In this document: positions 8,239 through 15,463 of the stretch, piece after piece
How the letters are laid out: each line of letters starts with the position of its first letter
Position numbering within the stretch: position 1 is the stretch's first letter
NCBI RefSeq assembly: GCF_051958935.1
Contig: NZ_JBQCFP010000201.1
Span: forward strand, 1-33,758
Source of the DNA: Dokdonella_A sp051958935
Lineage (GTDB): Bacteria > Pseudomonadota > Gammaproteobacteria > Xanthomonadales > Rhodanobacteraceae
Direction: 5' to 3'
Length of the DNA: 33,758 nt
Notes under the pieces: generated by a model
Told to the model about the DNA's origin: nothing
The model's database searches: none
What the model saw: the letters and a program-made list of their open reading frames with translations, nothing else
Position numbers and translations under genes: made by a program

Positions 8239-9078
8239 ATGACTGTGCATCTGGCAAACGTTCGCAAGGCGGCCCTGGCCGCCGCGCTGTTCCTCGGCCC
8301 CGCCGCCGCCTACGCGGCGAACCCGGTCGGCAACGCGGAAGCGCATGATTTTTCGATCCATATCAACCTCATCGGCCTCACCTCGCTGGACGTCGCCTCG
8401 CAGACCAGTGCCAGCCTGGTCGACGTGGTCGACAGCGCCGCCGATTCCGACCAGCTGCCGTCGATTTCGATCAGCGATCCGCTGAACCTCATGTCGCTGA
8501 ACTCGGGTGAATTGATCGCAGAAACCGAGTACGTTGGCAATGCCGTTTCGGCGATCGCCGCGCAGTCGACTGTCGCCGACCTCGACCTCAGCGTCGCGAC
8601 CGCCCTCCTCGACGTGCTCAGCCTCGGTTCCGGCGTGATCCGCTCGACCACGACCATGTCCGGCTATTGCCCCGCCGCGGCGTCCAATGCTCCGCGGTCG
8701 CTGCTCGGCGACTTCGTGTTCGGCTACGGCTTCGACCAAGGCAACCTCAACGGTGGCGGCGACCCCGGCGGCGGTCTCGGCGGCGGCCTCGGCGGGCTCC
8801 CGCCGGGCGGAGTCGACCTCATCGATCCCTCGGTCACGATCCTCGGCATTCCGGTGCCGGGCCTGCCGACGAATCCGCCGCCGAACACCTCGATCGATCT
8901 GTCCGCACTCGGCATCGCCGGCGTGACGCTCGTCCTCAACGAGCAGACGCGCACGGGTGACGGCGTGCACTCGCTCACCCTCGCCACCAATGGCATCCAC
9001 CTCGGCTTGAACGTGGCCGGCCTCGTCACTGGTGACGTGATCGTCGCGCATTCCGAAGTCGGCATGGCTTGCCCCTGA
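8239..9078 (+). CDS. Secreted protein resembling choice-of-anchor P family
   Basis: A 279-residue exported protein with an N-terminal signal peptide (hydrophobic core AALAAALFLGPAAAYA, cleavage near residue 29). The mature part is rich in Ser, Thr, Asp and small hydrophobics, typical of an extracellular beta-protein. A Gly/Pro linker spans about 172-192 (GGGDPGGGLGGGLGG). The C-terminal portion (SIDLSALGIAGVTLVLNEQT ... GDGVHSLTLATNGIHLGL) resembles the choice-of-anchor P proteins I recall, which carry ITLNEQ-like strands followed by an alternating strand pair; this match is from memory and moderate. There is no classical anchor or GFDG tail; it ends SEVGMACP with a terminal Cys that could pair with the Cys in SGYCP. 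Start 8239 follows GGGAGAA. A strong hairpin follows at 9123-9149. Confidence 0.7.
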   Translation: MTVHLANVRKAALAAALFLGPAAAYAANPVGNAEAHDFSIHINLIGLTSLDVASQTSASLVDVVDSAADSDQLPSISISDPLNLMSLNSGELIAETEYVGNAVSAIAAQSTVADLDLSVATALLDVLSLGSGVIRSTTTMSGYCPAAASNAPRSLLGDFVFGYGFDQGNLNGGGDPGGGLGGGLGGLPPGGVDLIDPSVTILGIPVPGLPTNPPPNTSIDLSALGIAGVTLVLNEQTRTGDGVHSLTLATNGIHLGLNVAGLVTGDVIVAHSEVGMACP

Positions 9079-9122
9079 GCGCAGGCGGGCTTCGCGCATC
9101 GGCCCGGTTTCGCTCGTCCACC

Positions 9123-9149
9123 GGCCGGATCCAGGGATCGGATCCGGCC
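9123..9149 (+). terminator. Terminator-like hairpin with GGATCC core
   Basis: A perfect 10-bp stem (9123-9132 with 9140-9149, GGCCGGATCC and its complement) encloses a 7-nt loop, 45 bases after the secreted-protein stop codon. As at 7333 there is no T-tract, and the stem again contains CCGGATCC; the two hairpins look related in composition. Confidence 0.6.
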
Positions 9150-9200
9150 AGGGACTACCCGTACCTCGACTTTCCCCGGAACAGCACCAGGAGCATTTCC

Positions 9201-9452
9201 ATGTTCCCGAAGAATCCCTGCGCCCACGATTCGCACGTTCCGCTCGACGCCCTCGAGCGCGGCTGCGACGATTCGGCCCAGCTCTGTTCACTCGGCGAGC
9301 CGATGACCGACGCGCAGCTGCAATTGCGTGCCGAGCTCGTCGCGAAGATCCTCGAAACCCGCACCAAGCTGCGCATGATCCGCGACAAGGCCGAGGAGCT
9401 GCAGCTCGCGCTTGAGCGTTTCACCGCGACGCGCGGCACGCGACGGGCATGA
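9201..9452 (+). CDS. Small hypothetical protein with a C-terminal helical region
   Basis: An 83-residue cytoplasmic protein of unknown family. The N-terminal half has His and Cys residues (PCAHDSHVPLDALERGCDDSAQLC). The C-terminal half (about 35-75, MTDAQLQLRAELVAKILETR ... KAEELQLALERF) is strongly helical with heptad-like leucines and may be a coiled coil. AGGAG lies 10 bases before the ATG at 9201; I rejected in-frame codons upstream because they read through the hairpin. Its stop overlaps the next start as ATGA, so the two are translationally coupled and probably work together. Confidence 0.65.
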   Translation: MFPKNPCAHDSHVPLDALERGCDDSAQLCSLGEPMTDAQLQLRAELVAKILETRTKLRMIRDKAEELQLALERFTATRGTRRA

Positions 9453-9754
9453 GCGCGGCGATCATGCACAAGGGCGAGTTCGTTCCCGGCATGGCGGTCC
9501 GGCCGATCGGCAGCATGCACGTGATGACGCTCGGCGGCACGCCGGACGAGTGGATCTGCTCGTGGTACGACAACGACGAGCACCGTGCGATGCGTTACAT
9601 GCCGGAAGACCTCGAAGCCGTGTGCATGCTGGTCGGCGACATGCTCGATGGCGACGCCGGCGACCGGCTCGATGCCGACACGCCGTCGGATGACGGCGCC
9701 TGGGTGCGCATCGGGTACGAGGACGTGGCGTTGCTGCGCCTCGACGAAGACTGA
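9449..9754 (+). CDS. Small YodC/DUF2158-like protein
   Basis: A 101-residue protein. The segment HKGEFVPGMAVRPIGSMHVM and the following ICSWYDNDEHRAMRYMPEDLE fit the layout of DUF2158/YodC proteins (PGxxVxxxxGxxxMTV, then VxCxWF, then FxxExLE), a small beta-barrel family of unknown function; this is a pattern match from memory and only moderate. An acidic C-terminal half (DMLDGDAGDRLDADTPSDDG) follows. It starts inside the preceding stop (ATGA). Confidence 0.6.
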   Translation: MSAAIMHKGEFVPGMAVRPIGSMHVMTLGGTPDEWICSWYDNDEHRAMRYMPEDLEAVCMLVGDMLDGDAGDRLDADTPSDDGAWVRIGYEDVALLRLDED

Positions 9755-9831
9755 AGCGGCCACGAGGCGGAGCGGGGGCGCGGCGCCATCCTGCTAGACT
9801 CGAAGGCAGCAACCGACCGCCGAGCCGCCAA

Positions 9832-10509
9832 GTGGAAGACAACACCGCGCCGCACGGGCGCCCGACCATCGAACTCGATCCGATCGAGGCGCGCATCATC
9901 GGTTGCCTCGTCGAAAAGGCGGCGACGACTCCGGAGGCCTATCCGCTCACGGAGAATGCGATCCTCGTCGCCTGCAACCAGAAGACCAGCCGCGAGCCGG
10001 TCATGCAGCTGGAGCCCGGCACCGTCGCGCACGCGCTGCGCGCGCTCGAGGGCAAGGGACTGGTCAAGGTGGCGCCCTCGTCGCAGCGCGCGCTCCGCTA
10101 CGAACATCGCTTCGATGTCCATTGGGGAACGACCGCGCGCCAGCGCGCCGTACTCTGCGTGATGCTGCTGCGCGGCCCGCAGACGCTCGCCGAACTGCAC
10201 ACGCGCACCGACCGCCTCGCCGAATTCCCGAGCCTGGACGACGTGCGCGACACGGTCGACCGCCTGATCCAGCGCGAACCCGCGCTGGTCGTGCGCGTGC
10301 CGCGTGCACACGGGCAGCGCGAGGACCGCTACATGCACCTGCTCGGTGGCGCGGTCGACGTCGATGCGCTCGCCGCGGCCGCGTCGTCGTCGCCGTCGCC
10401 GTCCACCGCGCGAGCGGACCTGGCCGAGCGCGTCGAACGCCTCGAAACGGAACTGGCCGCGCTGCGCGAAGCCTTCGACGCATTGTGCCAGCGCATCGGC
10501 GACGCCTGA
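9832..10509 (+). CDS. YceH-family (DUF480/UPF0502) winged-helix protein
   Basis: A 225-residue protein with the diagnostic opening LDPIEARIIGCLVEKAATTPEAYPLTENAI and ACNQKTSREPVM, the conserved core of the YceH family, which folds as tandem winged helices (about residues 15-95 and 100-170). The C-terminus has an Ala/Ser linker and a short coiled coil (RADLAERVERLETELAALRE). Function is not established for the family; DNA or protein binding is likely from the fold. The start is a GTG at 9832, giving the family's normal N-terminus. An extended -10-like TGCTAGACT at 9792-9800 lies close upstream, so the leader is short. Confidence 0.9.
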   Translation: MEDNTAPHGRPTIELDPIEARIIGCLVEKAATTPEAYPLTENAILVACNQKTSREPVMQLEPGTVAHALRALEGKGLVKVAPSSQRALRYEHRFDVHWGTTARQRAVLCVMLLRGPQTLAELHTRTDRLAEFPSLDDVRDTVDRLIQREPALVVRVPRAHGQREDRYMHLLGGAVDVDALAAAASSSPSPSTARADLAERVERLETELAALREAFDALCQRIGDA

Positions 10510-10546
10510 GCACCGCCGTTCGCCCGTAGCCGCGGAGGTCGAATCC

Positions 10547-11647
10547 ATGCGCCGCCTGCAGATCGTCGCCCTGGGTTTGCTGGTCGCGGCCGGCAATGCT
10601 CCCGCCGCTCCCACGGTCACCCAAACCGGCTGGCTCGAAGGCGCCTCCTACCGCGTCGACATGCCCGCAGGCTGGACGCGGGGCGGCGGCCTCGTCGTGT
10701 TCTTCCACGGCTATTCGGACGCGTCCATCGAGTTCGGCGAGGACGAACGTCTCTCGCCGATGTTCGAGCCGATGCTGCATGAAGGCTACGCGGTGATCCA
10801 GTCCGGCTATACGCGCCCCGGCTGGGCGATCGAGCAGGGCAGTGCGGACAGCGAGCGCCTGCGCGCATGGTTCGTCGGCAAGCATGGCGCGCCCGGCCGG
10901 ACGTTCGCGATGGGCATGTCGATGGGCGGCACGCTCACCGTGCATGCGCTCGAGACGCATCCGGATGCATACGATGGCGGTCTTTCGCTGTGCGGCGCGA
11001 TCGAACCGTCCGATCGCATGATGCAGCGGGACTTTGCGGTCCGCGCCGCGTTCGACTGGTACTTCCCGGGCATATTCGGCCCGCTCGTGCCGGTCGCCGA
11101 CGATTACCGGGCCGACGACGCGATCGTCGCGCGCGTGGTCGCCGCGATGCGCGCGGACCCGAACGCGGCCGCGTCGCTGCGCGCGATCTACGGCGCCGGC
11201 GACATCGACAATCTGCCGGGCGTGATCGCCGCGATCACCTACGACGTGAAGGAAATGCAGCAGCGCACGCACGGCAACCCGTTCGGCAATGCGGACCTCG
11301 TCTACACCGGCTCGGCCGACGACGACGCGCTCAACGACGGCGTCAAGCGCTACCACGCCGATCCGGAGGCCGCGGCCTACATGGCGCGTTGGTACACGCC
11401 CACCGGCAAGCTGGCCAAGCCCCTGCTCGCGCTGCACGACACGCGCGACCCGCTGGTGATCGCATCGAGCGCGTTCGAGTACGCGCTCGTCGTGCAGCGC
11501 GCCGGCCACGCGCGAAACTTCGTGCAGCAGTACGTGAAACGCGAAGGCCACTGCGTATTCACGCCGGCCGAGATCGGCAAGGCATTCGACAGCCTGGTCG
11601 AATGGTCGCGCAGCGGAAAGCGGCCGCCGTCGGGCGCGCAGCCCTGA
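10547..11647 (+). CDS. Secreted alpha/beta hydrolase
   Basis: A 366-residue protein with a signal peptide (MRRLQIVALGLLVAAGNAPA). The fold shows VVFFHGYSD (oxyanion turn, about 50-58), the nucleophile elbow GMSMGG with Ser125, an acid in LALHDTRDPLV and the catalytic His in REGHCVF. A long mostly helical insertion between the Ser and the acid suggests a lid. It is likely a periplasmic or extracellular esterase or related serine hydrolase; the substrate is unknown. Start 10547 has GGAGGT nearby, 38 bp after the yceH-like stop. Weak pairing between GCCCTG at the stop codon (11641-11646) and CAGGGC (11667-11672) could form a loose 3' hairpin. Confidence 0.85.
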   Translation: MRRLQIVALGLLVAAGNAPAAPTVTQTGWLEGASYRVDMPAGWTRGGGLVVFFHGYSDASIEFGEDERLSPMFEPMLHEGYAVIQSGYTRPGWAIEQGSADSERLRAWFVGKHGAPGRTFAMGMSMGGTLTVHALETHPDAYDGGLSLCGAIEPSDRMMQRDFAVRAAFDWYFPGIFGPLVPVADDYRADDAIVARVVAAMRADPNAAASLRAIYGAGDIDNLPGVIAAITYDVKEMQQRTHGNPFGNADLVYTGSADDDALNDGVKRYHADPEAAAYMARWYTPTGKLAKPLLALHDTRDPLVIASSAFEYALVVQRAGHARNFVQQYVKREGHCVFTPAEIGKAFDSLVEWSRSGKRPPSGAQP

Positions 11648-11806
11648 TCGTCCGCTCCTGCGTCCGCAGGGCATTCCGAACGATCGGCCCAACGAATGAT
11701 CGCTCCCACCAGCTGGGTTGTCGGAGCAATGGTCTTCGCCGGACGACGCACCGCCCCTGCGCCCAGCGCGAACGGGAAATTCCTTTCGCGTGCCAGCGTC
11801 GCTTCC

Positions 11807-11831
11807 GTGGGAGCGGCTTCAGCCGCGATGC
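11807..11831 (+). repeat. REP-like repeat
   Basis: A 25-bp unit beginning GTGGGAGCGGCTTCAG and ending GCCGCGATGC. It folds as GCGGCTTCAGCCGC, an imperfect hairpin. A unit of the same length and same ends lies inverted at 29121-29145, and a GTGGGAGC half-unit lies opposed at 11698-11709. This is the kind of repetitive extragenic palindrome known from Pseudomonas and Xanthomonadales. Confidence 0.7.
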
Positions 11832-11916
11832 CCGGCTCTGCAGGTGGGTGCAACCGCCGCAGACGTCCCGACGGTGCATGACCGTCCCTCCACCGCGCGC
11901 TATCGCCACACCACCC

Positions 11917-11945
11917 TTGACGCCGCCCCCGCCTGCGGCTTTAAT
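11917..11945 (+). promoter_or_regulatory. Sigma-70-type promoter of tRNA-Phe
   Basis: TTGACG at 11917-11922 and TTTAAT at 11940-11945 are separated by 17 bp, with GCGGCCCC downstream as a GC-rich discriminator. Such discriminators are typical of stringently controlled stable-RNA promoters. Predicted transcription start is near 11952, about 43 bases before the mature tRNA. Confidence 0.65.
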
Positions 11946-11994
11946 ACGCGGCCCCGCTGCAGTCCGTTCGGACCGCACGCAAGCAAGACATCCT

Positions 11995-12070
11995 GGCCGG
12001 GTAGCTCAGTTGGTAGAGCAGGGGATTGAAAATCCCCGTGTCGGCGGTTCGATTCCGTCCCCGGCCACCA
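11995..12070 (+). tRNA. tRNA-Phe (anticodon GAA), CCA encoded
   Basis: The acceptor stem GGCCGGG (11995-12001) pairs with CCCGGCC (12060-12066), followed by A and the encoded CCA. The D arm is GCTC-AGTTGGTA-GAGC. The anticodon stem GGGGA/TCCCC holds the loop TTGAAAA with anticodon GAA. The T arm is GGCGG-TTCGATT-CCGTC. Length is 76 nt. All arms pair, so it should be functional. Confidence 0.97.
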
Positions 12071-12562
12071 TTGCATCAATGACGGGCTTCAACTGCCTTC
12101 TGCCGAAACTTCGGCTGCGGCCGTCTTGTGTGGCCTTGATCCGACGCGTCGGCTCACCTTTGCGGACCAGCTCGCTGATGCAGGTGCGAGTGGGACCGCG
12201 GAGTTGCGTCCGGTCCCCAACGTCTTCGGCCTCGAAGCAAACAGCTCGATTCCGGCATTCGCCGGAATGACGGCGTTCGCTTTCTGCTTGATTGCATCCG
12301 TGAAATAAGCCCACGAGCATCGCGGCCTGCGCCGCTTTACCAATGCGGCCGGCGCTCGACACTCGCCACGCCCGCGCCGAGGCGGAAAGTTTTTCCGCTC
12401 GACAACTTCGCCCCGAGCGCGTACGGTGAGGTGGCCCATCCATCTGCCTTGGCGCGCGGCGTAGCAGCGTCCCGATCACGGGCTGCTTCGCATCTCGGTC
12501 CGCGTGCTGCCGGTGGTCGTACTCCCTGCCGCTCTGATCATGCGGCCGCAAGGCTGCCGAAC
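12071..12562. other. Intergenic region downstream of tRNA-Phe
   Basis: About 490 bases without a credible gene. A small hairpin (GCCGA-AACT-TCGGC, 12102-12115) lies 30 bases after the tRNA and could be a weak terminator. The dispersed ATTCCGGC hairpin is at 12249-12268. GCGGAAA-GTT-TTTCCGC at 12382-12398 is a 7-bp hairpin with internal T-run. Minus-strand translation through this region and the tRNA is a known kind of annotation artefact and was rejected. Confidence 0.55.
12249..12268 (+). repeat. Dispersed ATTCCGGC hairpin repeat
   Basis: ATTCCGGC-ATTC-GCCGGAAT followed by GACGG is an 8-bp stem with a 4-nt loop. It matches the widespread intergenic repeat of Gammaproteobacteria and Betaproteobacteria with the sense CGTCATTCCGGC...GCCGGAAT. 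Only one copy is seen in this window. Confidence 0.65.
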
Positions 12563-12859
12563 ATGTCTCTACCGATCGCGTCGAGCTGGCGCTGGACGGT
12601 CATCGCGACCGTCGAGGTCGATGCACGCGCCTCTTTCGTCCTTCTTTTGCCCAAGCAAGCGACCGGCTATCGCATGACGCAGCGCGCGGCCGCACCGAAC
12701 GGTTACGCATGGATCGATGTCCTCGTCGATCTCTCCAACGACATGGCCCGCGTCGCCGACGTGGCTCGTGCCGTGCTTACCGAATTGTCGGAGAGCGGGC
12801 TTGCCGGGTTCCGCGTGGTCACGGGTGCACACTTCCTTGCGGTGGGTGGTCGCGCCTGA
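12563..12859 (+). CDS. Small protein of unknown function
   Basis: A 98-residue product. The start at 12563 has only a weak AAGG upstream; the in-frame extension to 12431 is low complexity and was not used. An N-terminal strand-rich part (WRWTVIATVEVDARASFVLLL) is followed by helices (LVDLSNDMARVADVARAVLTELSESG) and a final strand, plausible as one small alpha/beta domain. No motif was recognised. It is followed after 9 bp by the next small gene, so the small genes at 12563, 12869 and 13138 probably form one operon. Confidence 0.55.
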   Translation: MSLPIASSWRWTVIATVEVDARASFVLLLPKQATGYRMTQRAAAPNGYAWIDVLVDLSNDMARVADVARAVLTELSESGLAGFRVVTGAHFLAVGGRA

Positions 12860-12868
12860 GGGCGGCGT

Positions 12869-13138
12869 ATGAGCAGCCTCATCTTCAGCAAGCATCGCGC
12901 CGGCCCCGCGACGTTCTACCTCAGGCAGGACAATCGCCTCGAAGTCCATGTCAACGGCGCGGTGCTCGCGATCGTTTCTGACGAGGAGGTCGATCGGCAC
13001 ATGTTGGTCGGGCCGCAGGGGATCGAGAAACTCGCGCAGATCGTCATCGATTCGCTGCCGCAGAGCCTCGACATCGATCACATGCCGGTCCGCGCATGGT
13101 TGCGCCTGTGGCAGCACTGCAATTACGGAAGCGACTGA
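12869..13138 (+). CDS. Small protein of unknown function
   Basis: An 89-residue product, no family recognised. It reads as a small folded domain: beta-rich start (TFYLRQDNRLEVHVNGAVLA), acidic turn (SDEEVDRHML), then helices (GIEKLAQIVIDSLPQSLDI and PVRAWLRLWQHCNYG). Start ATG at 12869 follows GAGGGCGG. Its TGA overlaps the following ATG (TGATG at 13136-13140), indicating coupled translation with the next gene. Confidence 0.6.
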   Translation: MSSLIFSKHRAGPATFYLRQDNRLEVHVNGAVLAIVSDEEVDRHMLVGPQGIEKLAQIVIDSLPQSLDIDHMPVRAWLRLWQHCNYGSD

Positions 13139-13446
13139 TGCGACCCGCTTTCGCGAACGCGCGGGTGCTGCAGTTCCAGTTCCGTCTCGCGCGCGGCCTG
13201 TCGATCGGGCCCACCGCATTGAAGCACCTGTGGTCCGCCGCATGCGGCTGCGGAGACGTCGCCGTGTCGCGCGAACCGACGCGCACGGACGAGGAGCGGT
13301 CCGGCCATCGCTATTCGCTGTGGGCGCCGCCGCACCGCTTCGATCCCGCGGTCGTCGAAGACCGGCTGCGGGCGACGCTGGAGGCACGTTTCTCGAAGGG
13401 CGGCGTCATGCTTTTCCGCCTCGACAGCGTGCCCCGCGTGAAATGA
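13138..13446 (+). CDS. Small protein of unknown function
   Basis: A 102-residue product starting in the stop codon of the previous gene (TGATG). It has SIGPTALKHLWSAACGCGD with a Cys-x-Cys pair, a charged middle (SREPTRTDEERSGHRYSLW) and a helical C-terminus (DPAVVEDRLRATLEARFS). No family was recognised. The overlap supports it as a real gene and the third member of the small operon. Confidence 0.55.
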   Translation: MRPAFANARVLQFQFRLARGLSIGPTALKHLWSAACGCGDVAVSREPTRTDEERSGHRYSLWAPPHRFDPAVVEDRLRATLEARFSKGGVMLFRLDSVPRVK

Positions 13447-13504
13447 TCCTCATGCTCCGGCGGTTCTCCATTCGCCTTACCGACCATTCCACCAGGAGAC
13501 ATCC

Positions 13505-13765
13505 ATGATCACATTGGACGTGCGCGGCCTGCCCAAGTCGATGACCGACAGTTCGTTGCAGGCGCTTTTTTCGCAGCATGGCCGCGTGTTCGGCTTGCGC
13601 ATGGCGCGCGACCTTTTCAGCGGCGAGTGCCGCGGCTTCGCCCAGCTCGAGATGGAAGGGCACGAAGCACGCGGCGCAGTGGCGGCTTTGAACGGCTCGA
13701 CCCACGACGGCGCAACGATCCGCGTCGCGCTGCATGAGGAGCGAGCCAGGCAGCGTCGTCGCTGA
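13505..13765 (+). CDS. RRM-domain RNA-binding protein
   Basis: An 86-residue protein that is a single RNA recognition motif. RNP2 is LDVRGLP (about residues 4-10) and RNP1 is CRGFAQLEM (about 42-50), with the helix between (DSSLQALFSQHG) and a basic tail (ERARQRRR). Bacterial single-RRM proteins bind single-stranded RNA; several are cold or stress induced. AGGAGA ends 4 bases before the ATG. It lies 58 bp after the small-gene trio and 16 bp from the convergent aquaporin gene, so little room is left for terminators. Confidence 0.9.
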   Translation: MITLDVRGLPKSMTDSSLQALFSQHGRVFGLRMARDLFSGECRGFAQLEMEGHEARGAVAALNGSTHDGATIRVALHEERARQRRR

Positions 13766-13781
13766 GGGCGCGCGCGGGCAC

Positions 13782-14426
13782 TCACGCCGCCGGCCTGCGA
13801 GTGGCGCACAGCGCGATGCAGGCACCGATCGTTTCCGCAACGATGAACATCGGTACGCCAGGCGGCGCGATGCCCGCGAACGAATCGCTGAACATGCGGC
13901 CGAATGCCGCGGCGGGATTCGCGAACGAGGTGGAGGAAGTGAACCAGTACGCCGCGCCGATGTAGGCGGCGACGAGCGCCGCGACCTTCTCCCTGGGCGC
14001 GCGCAGCACCACGAAGAGCAGGCCGGCGGTCGCCACGACTTCGCCGAGCCACAGTCCCCAGCCGCTGCGCGCGTGGCTCGACCACTGCATTACCGGCAGG
14101 CCGAACATCGCATTCGCGAGCCCGGCCCCCGCGGCGGCGCCGGCGAGCTGTGCGAGGACATACGGGCCGATCGCGCGGCGTTCCAGGTGTCCGCGAAATG
14201 CGAGCACCGCGGTCACGAGGGGATTCATGTGCGCCCCGCTGATCGGACCGAACACTTCGATCAGCACGTAGAGGATCGCGACGGTAGCGCCCGTATTCGC
14301 GAGCAACGCGACTGCCGCGTTGCCGTCGGCGAGTTGCTCGCCCATGATGCCGGAGCCGATCACCGCGCCGATGAGCACGCCGGTCGCGGTGAACTCCGCG
14401 GCGAGCCGTTCGCGCAGCGGCCTCAC
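13782..14426 (-). CDS. Aquaporin-family (MIP) channel of the arsenic operon
   Basis: A 214-residue polytopic membrane protein with about six spans and the two half-helix motifs: GAHMNPLVTA (Asn68-Pro69-Leu70, NPA altered to NPL) and FANPAAAFGR (Asn170-Pro171-Ala172). The residue after the second NPA, normally the selectivity-filter Arg, is Ala173. Arsenic-operon aquaporins such as AqpS conduct arsenite or other metalloids downhill and often lack that Arg. As the last gene after arsR, arsI and arsC it probably lets arsenite made by ArsC leave the cell; no ArsB or Acr3 pump is in the window. A gap of 76 bp separates it from arsC. Substrate and symbol are inferred, so I give no symbol. Confidence 0.85.
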   Translation of the reverse strand: MRPLRERLAAEFTATGVLIGAVIGSGIMGEQLADGNAAVALLANTGATVAILYVLIEVFGPISGAHMNPLVTAVLAFRGHLERRAIGPYVLAQLAGAAAGAGLANAMFGLPVMQWSSHARSGWGLWLGEVVATAGLLFVVLRAPREKVAALVAAYIGAAYWFTSSTSFANPAAAFGRMFSDSFAGIAPPGVPMFIVAETIGACIALCATRRPAA

Positions 14427-14502
14427 GCGTCTGCGACCGTGAAGGCCGCGAGCCCGGGGCAGATGCCTGATTGGGTTTGTGCGACCGCGCAGCGGATCGT
14501 CG

Positions 14503-14988
14503 TCACGTCGCGCGCCCGATTTCGCGCAAATGCGCCTGCGCGGACACTCGGTCGAGCTTGTCGAGCGGCAATGAGAGCAGCAGCTCGACGCGTCGCCGCA
14601 GCGTGGCCATCACGCTGCCGTAGGCACGGCGCTTCGTATCGTCATCGCCCTCGACTGCGGCGGGGTCCGGCACGCCCCAATGCGCCTGCGCGGGATGACC
14701 CGGCCAGATCGGGCAGGTTTCGGCCGCCGCGTTGTCGCACACGGTGATCACGATATCGATCTGCGGTGCGCCGGGTGCGGCGAACTCGTCCCAGCTCTTG
14801 CTGCGCAAGCGATCGGCCGGATAGCCGAGTCTGGTCGCGAGGTCGGCGGCGATCGGTTGCACGCGTCCCACAGGCTGGCTGCCGGCGCTGAACGCCTGGA
14901 AGCGTCCTCTGCCGAGCGTGCCGAGCAAGGCTTCCGCGAGGATGCTGCGCGCGGAATTGCCGGTGCAGATGAAGAGGGTGTTGTGCAT
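14503..14988 (-). CDS. arsC: Arsenate reductase, low-molecular-weight phosphatase family
   Basis: A 161-residue cytoplasmic enzyme. The P-loop LFICTGNSARS has Cys8-x5-Arg14, the phosphatase signature. Further cysteines at 84 (TVCDNAAAE) and 92 (TCPIWPGH) and the catalytic Asp in VPDPA (Asp108) match the thioredoxin-coupled ArsC type (Cys10/82/89 in the pI258 enzyme). It reduces arsenate to arsenite by a Cys relay. The start at 14988 lies 4 bp after the arsI stop, so the two are cotranscribed. A general tyrosine phosphatase role is less likely given the extra cysteines and the operon. Confidence 0.9.
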   Translation of the reverse strand: MHNTLFICTGNSARSILAEALLGTLGRGRFQAFSAGSQPVGRVQPIAADLATRLGYPADRLRSKSWDEFAAPGAPQIDIVITVCDNAAAETCPIWPGHPAQAHWGVPDPAAVEGDDDTKRRAYGSVMATLRRRVELLLSLPLDKLDRVSAQAHLREIGRAT

Positions 14989-14992
14989 CCGT

Positions 14993-15463
14993 TCACCCGC
15001 AACGCGACGTGGACGCGGGGCCGCAGCAGGCCGCCTTCGCTTCCTTCGCGGCCGGTACCGGGCCGCAGCACGCCGCGTGGTCGGTCGGCGCGAAGTAGGT
15101 CGTGGCCTCGCCGTGCGTCTGGAACGTTTCCCAGCGAAGGCCCTGCGGATCCTCGGACCAGTACTTGTCCGAGCGGGCATAGCAGCACGTCGTGCCGGTC
15201 TCGGCGAGCTTGACCGCATCGGCAGCGGAGAGGCGCGCGCCGATCTGCGCGAGCTCGTCGGCCGTGTCGGCCTGCAGGCCGAGATGATCGACACCGGCGA
15301 CGCGATCGCGGTGCGAGATCGCGAAATTGATGCGCGGGTCGTCGAGCATCCACTTGGCGTAGTCGGGTTTGACGACGACGGGTGCCGCCGCGAACAGCTG
15401 CGAGTAAAACGCGATGCTCGCGTCGAGGTCGGAGACGTTGACATGCACGTGGAATCGTTTCAT
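14993..15463 (-). CDS. arsI: ArsI/CadI-family VOC metalloenzyme (probable C-As lyase)
   Basis: A 156-residue vicinal-oxygen-chelate protein (MKRFHVHVNVSDLDASIAFY). Metal-ligand positions His5, His60 (GVDHLGL) and Glu112 (RWETFQ) and a vicinal pair Cys93-Cys94 (TTCCYARSDKYW) correspond to the His5/His62/Glu115 and Cys96-Cys97 set described for ArsI, the Fe(II) dioxygenase that breaks the C-As bond of trivalent methyl or aromatic arsenicals. The C-terminus adds two CCGP pairs (132-133 and 146-147), likely extra As(III)-binding thiols. The start overlaps the arsR stop (ATGA at 15460-15463). CadI-type binding proteins share the same fold, so lyase activity is inferred from residues and operon. 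Confidence 0.82.
   Translation of the reverse strand: MKRFHVHVNVSDLDASIAFYSQLFAAAPVVVKPDYAKWMLDDPRINFAISHRDRVAGVDHLGLQADTADELAQIGARLSAADAVKLAETGTTCCYARSDKYWSEDPQGLRWETFQTHGEATTYFAPTDHAACCGPVPAAKEAKAACCGPASTSRCG

Larger units (their letters stand above)
11648..11994. other. Intergenic region with REP halves and the tRNA promoter
   Basis: No gene is credible here. It holds a GTGGGAGCGATC half-repeat in inverse orientation at 11698-11709, a REP-like repeat at 11807-11831 and the tRNA promoter at 11917-11945. Confidence 0.6.

Noticed and set aside
12006..12551. Minus-strand frame ending in GDGIEPPTRGFSIPCSTN
   Set aside because: The end is the antisense translation of the tRNA-Phe gene, a widespread annotation artefact, and the rest covers a dispersed repeat.
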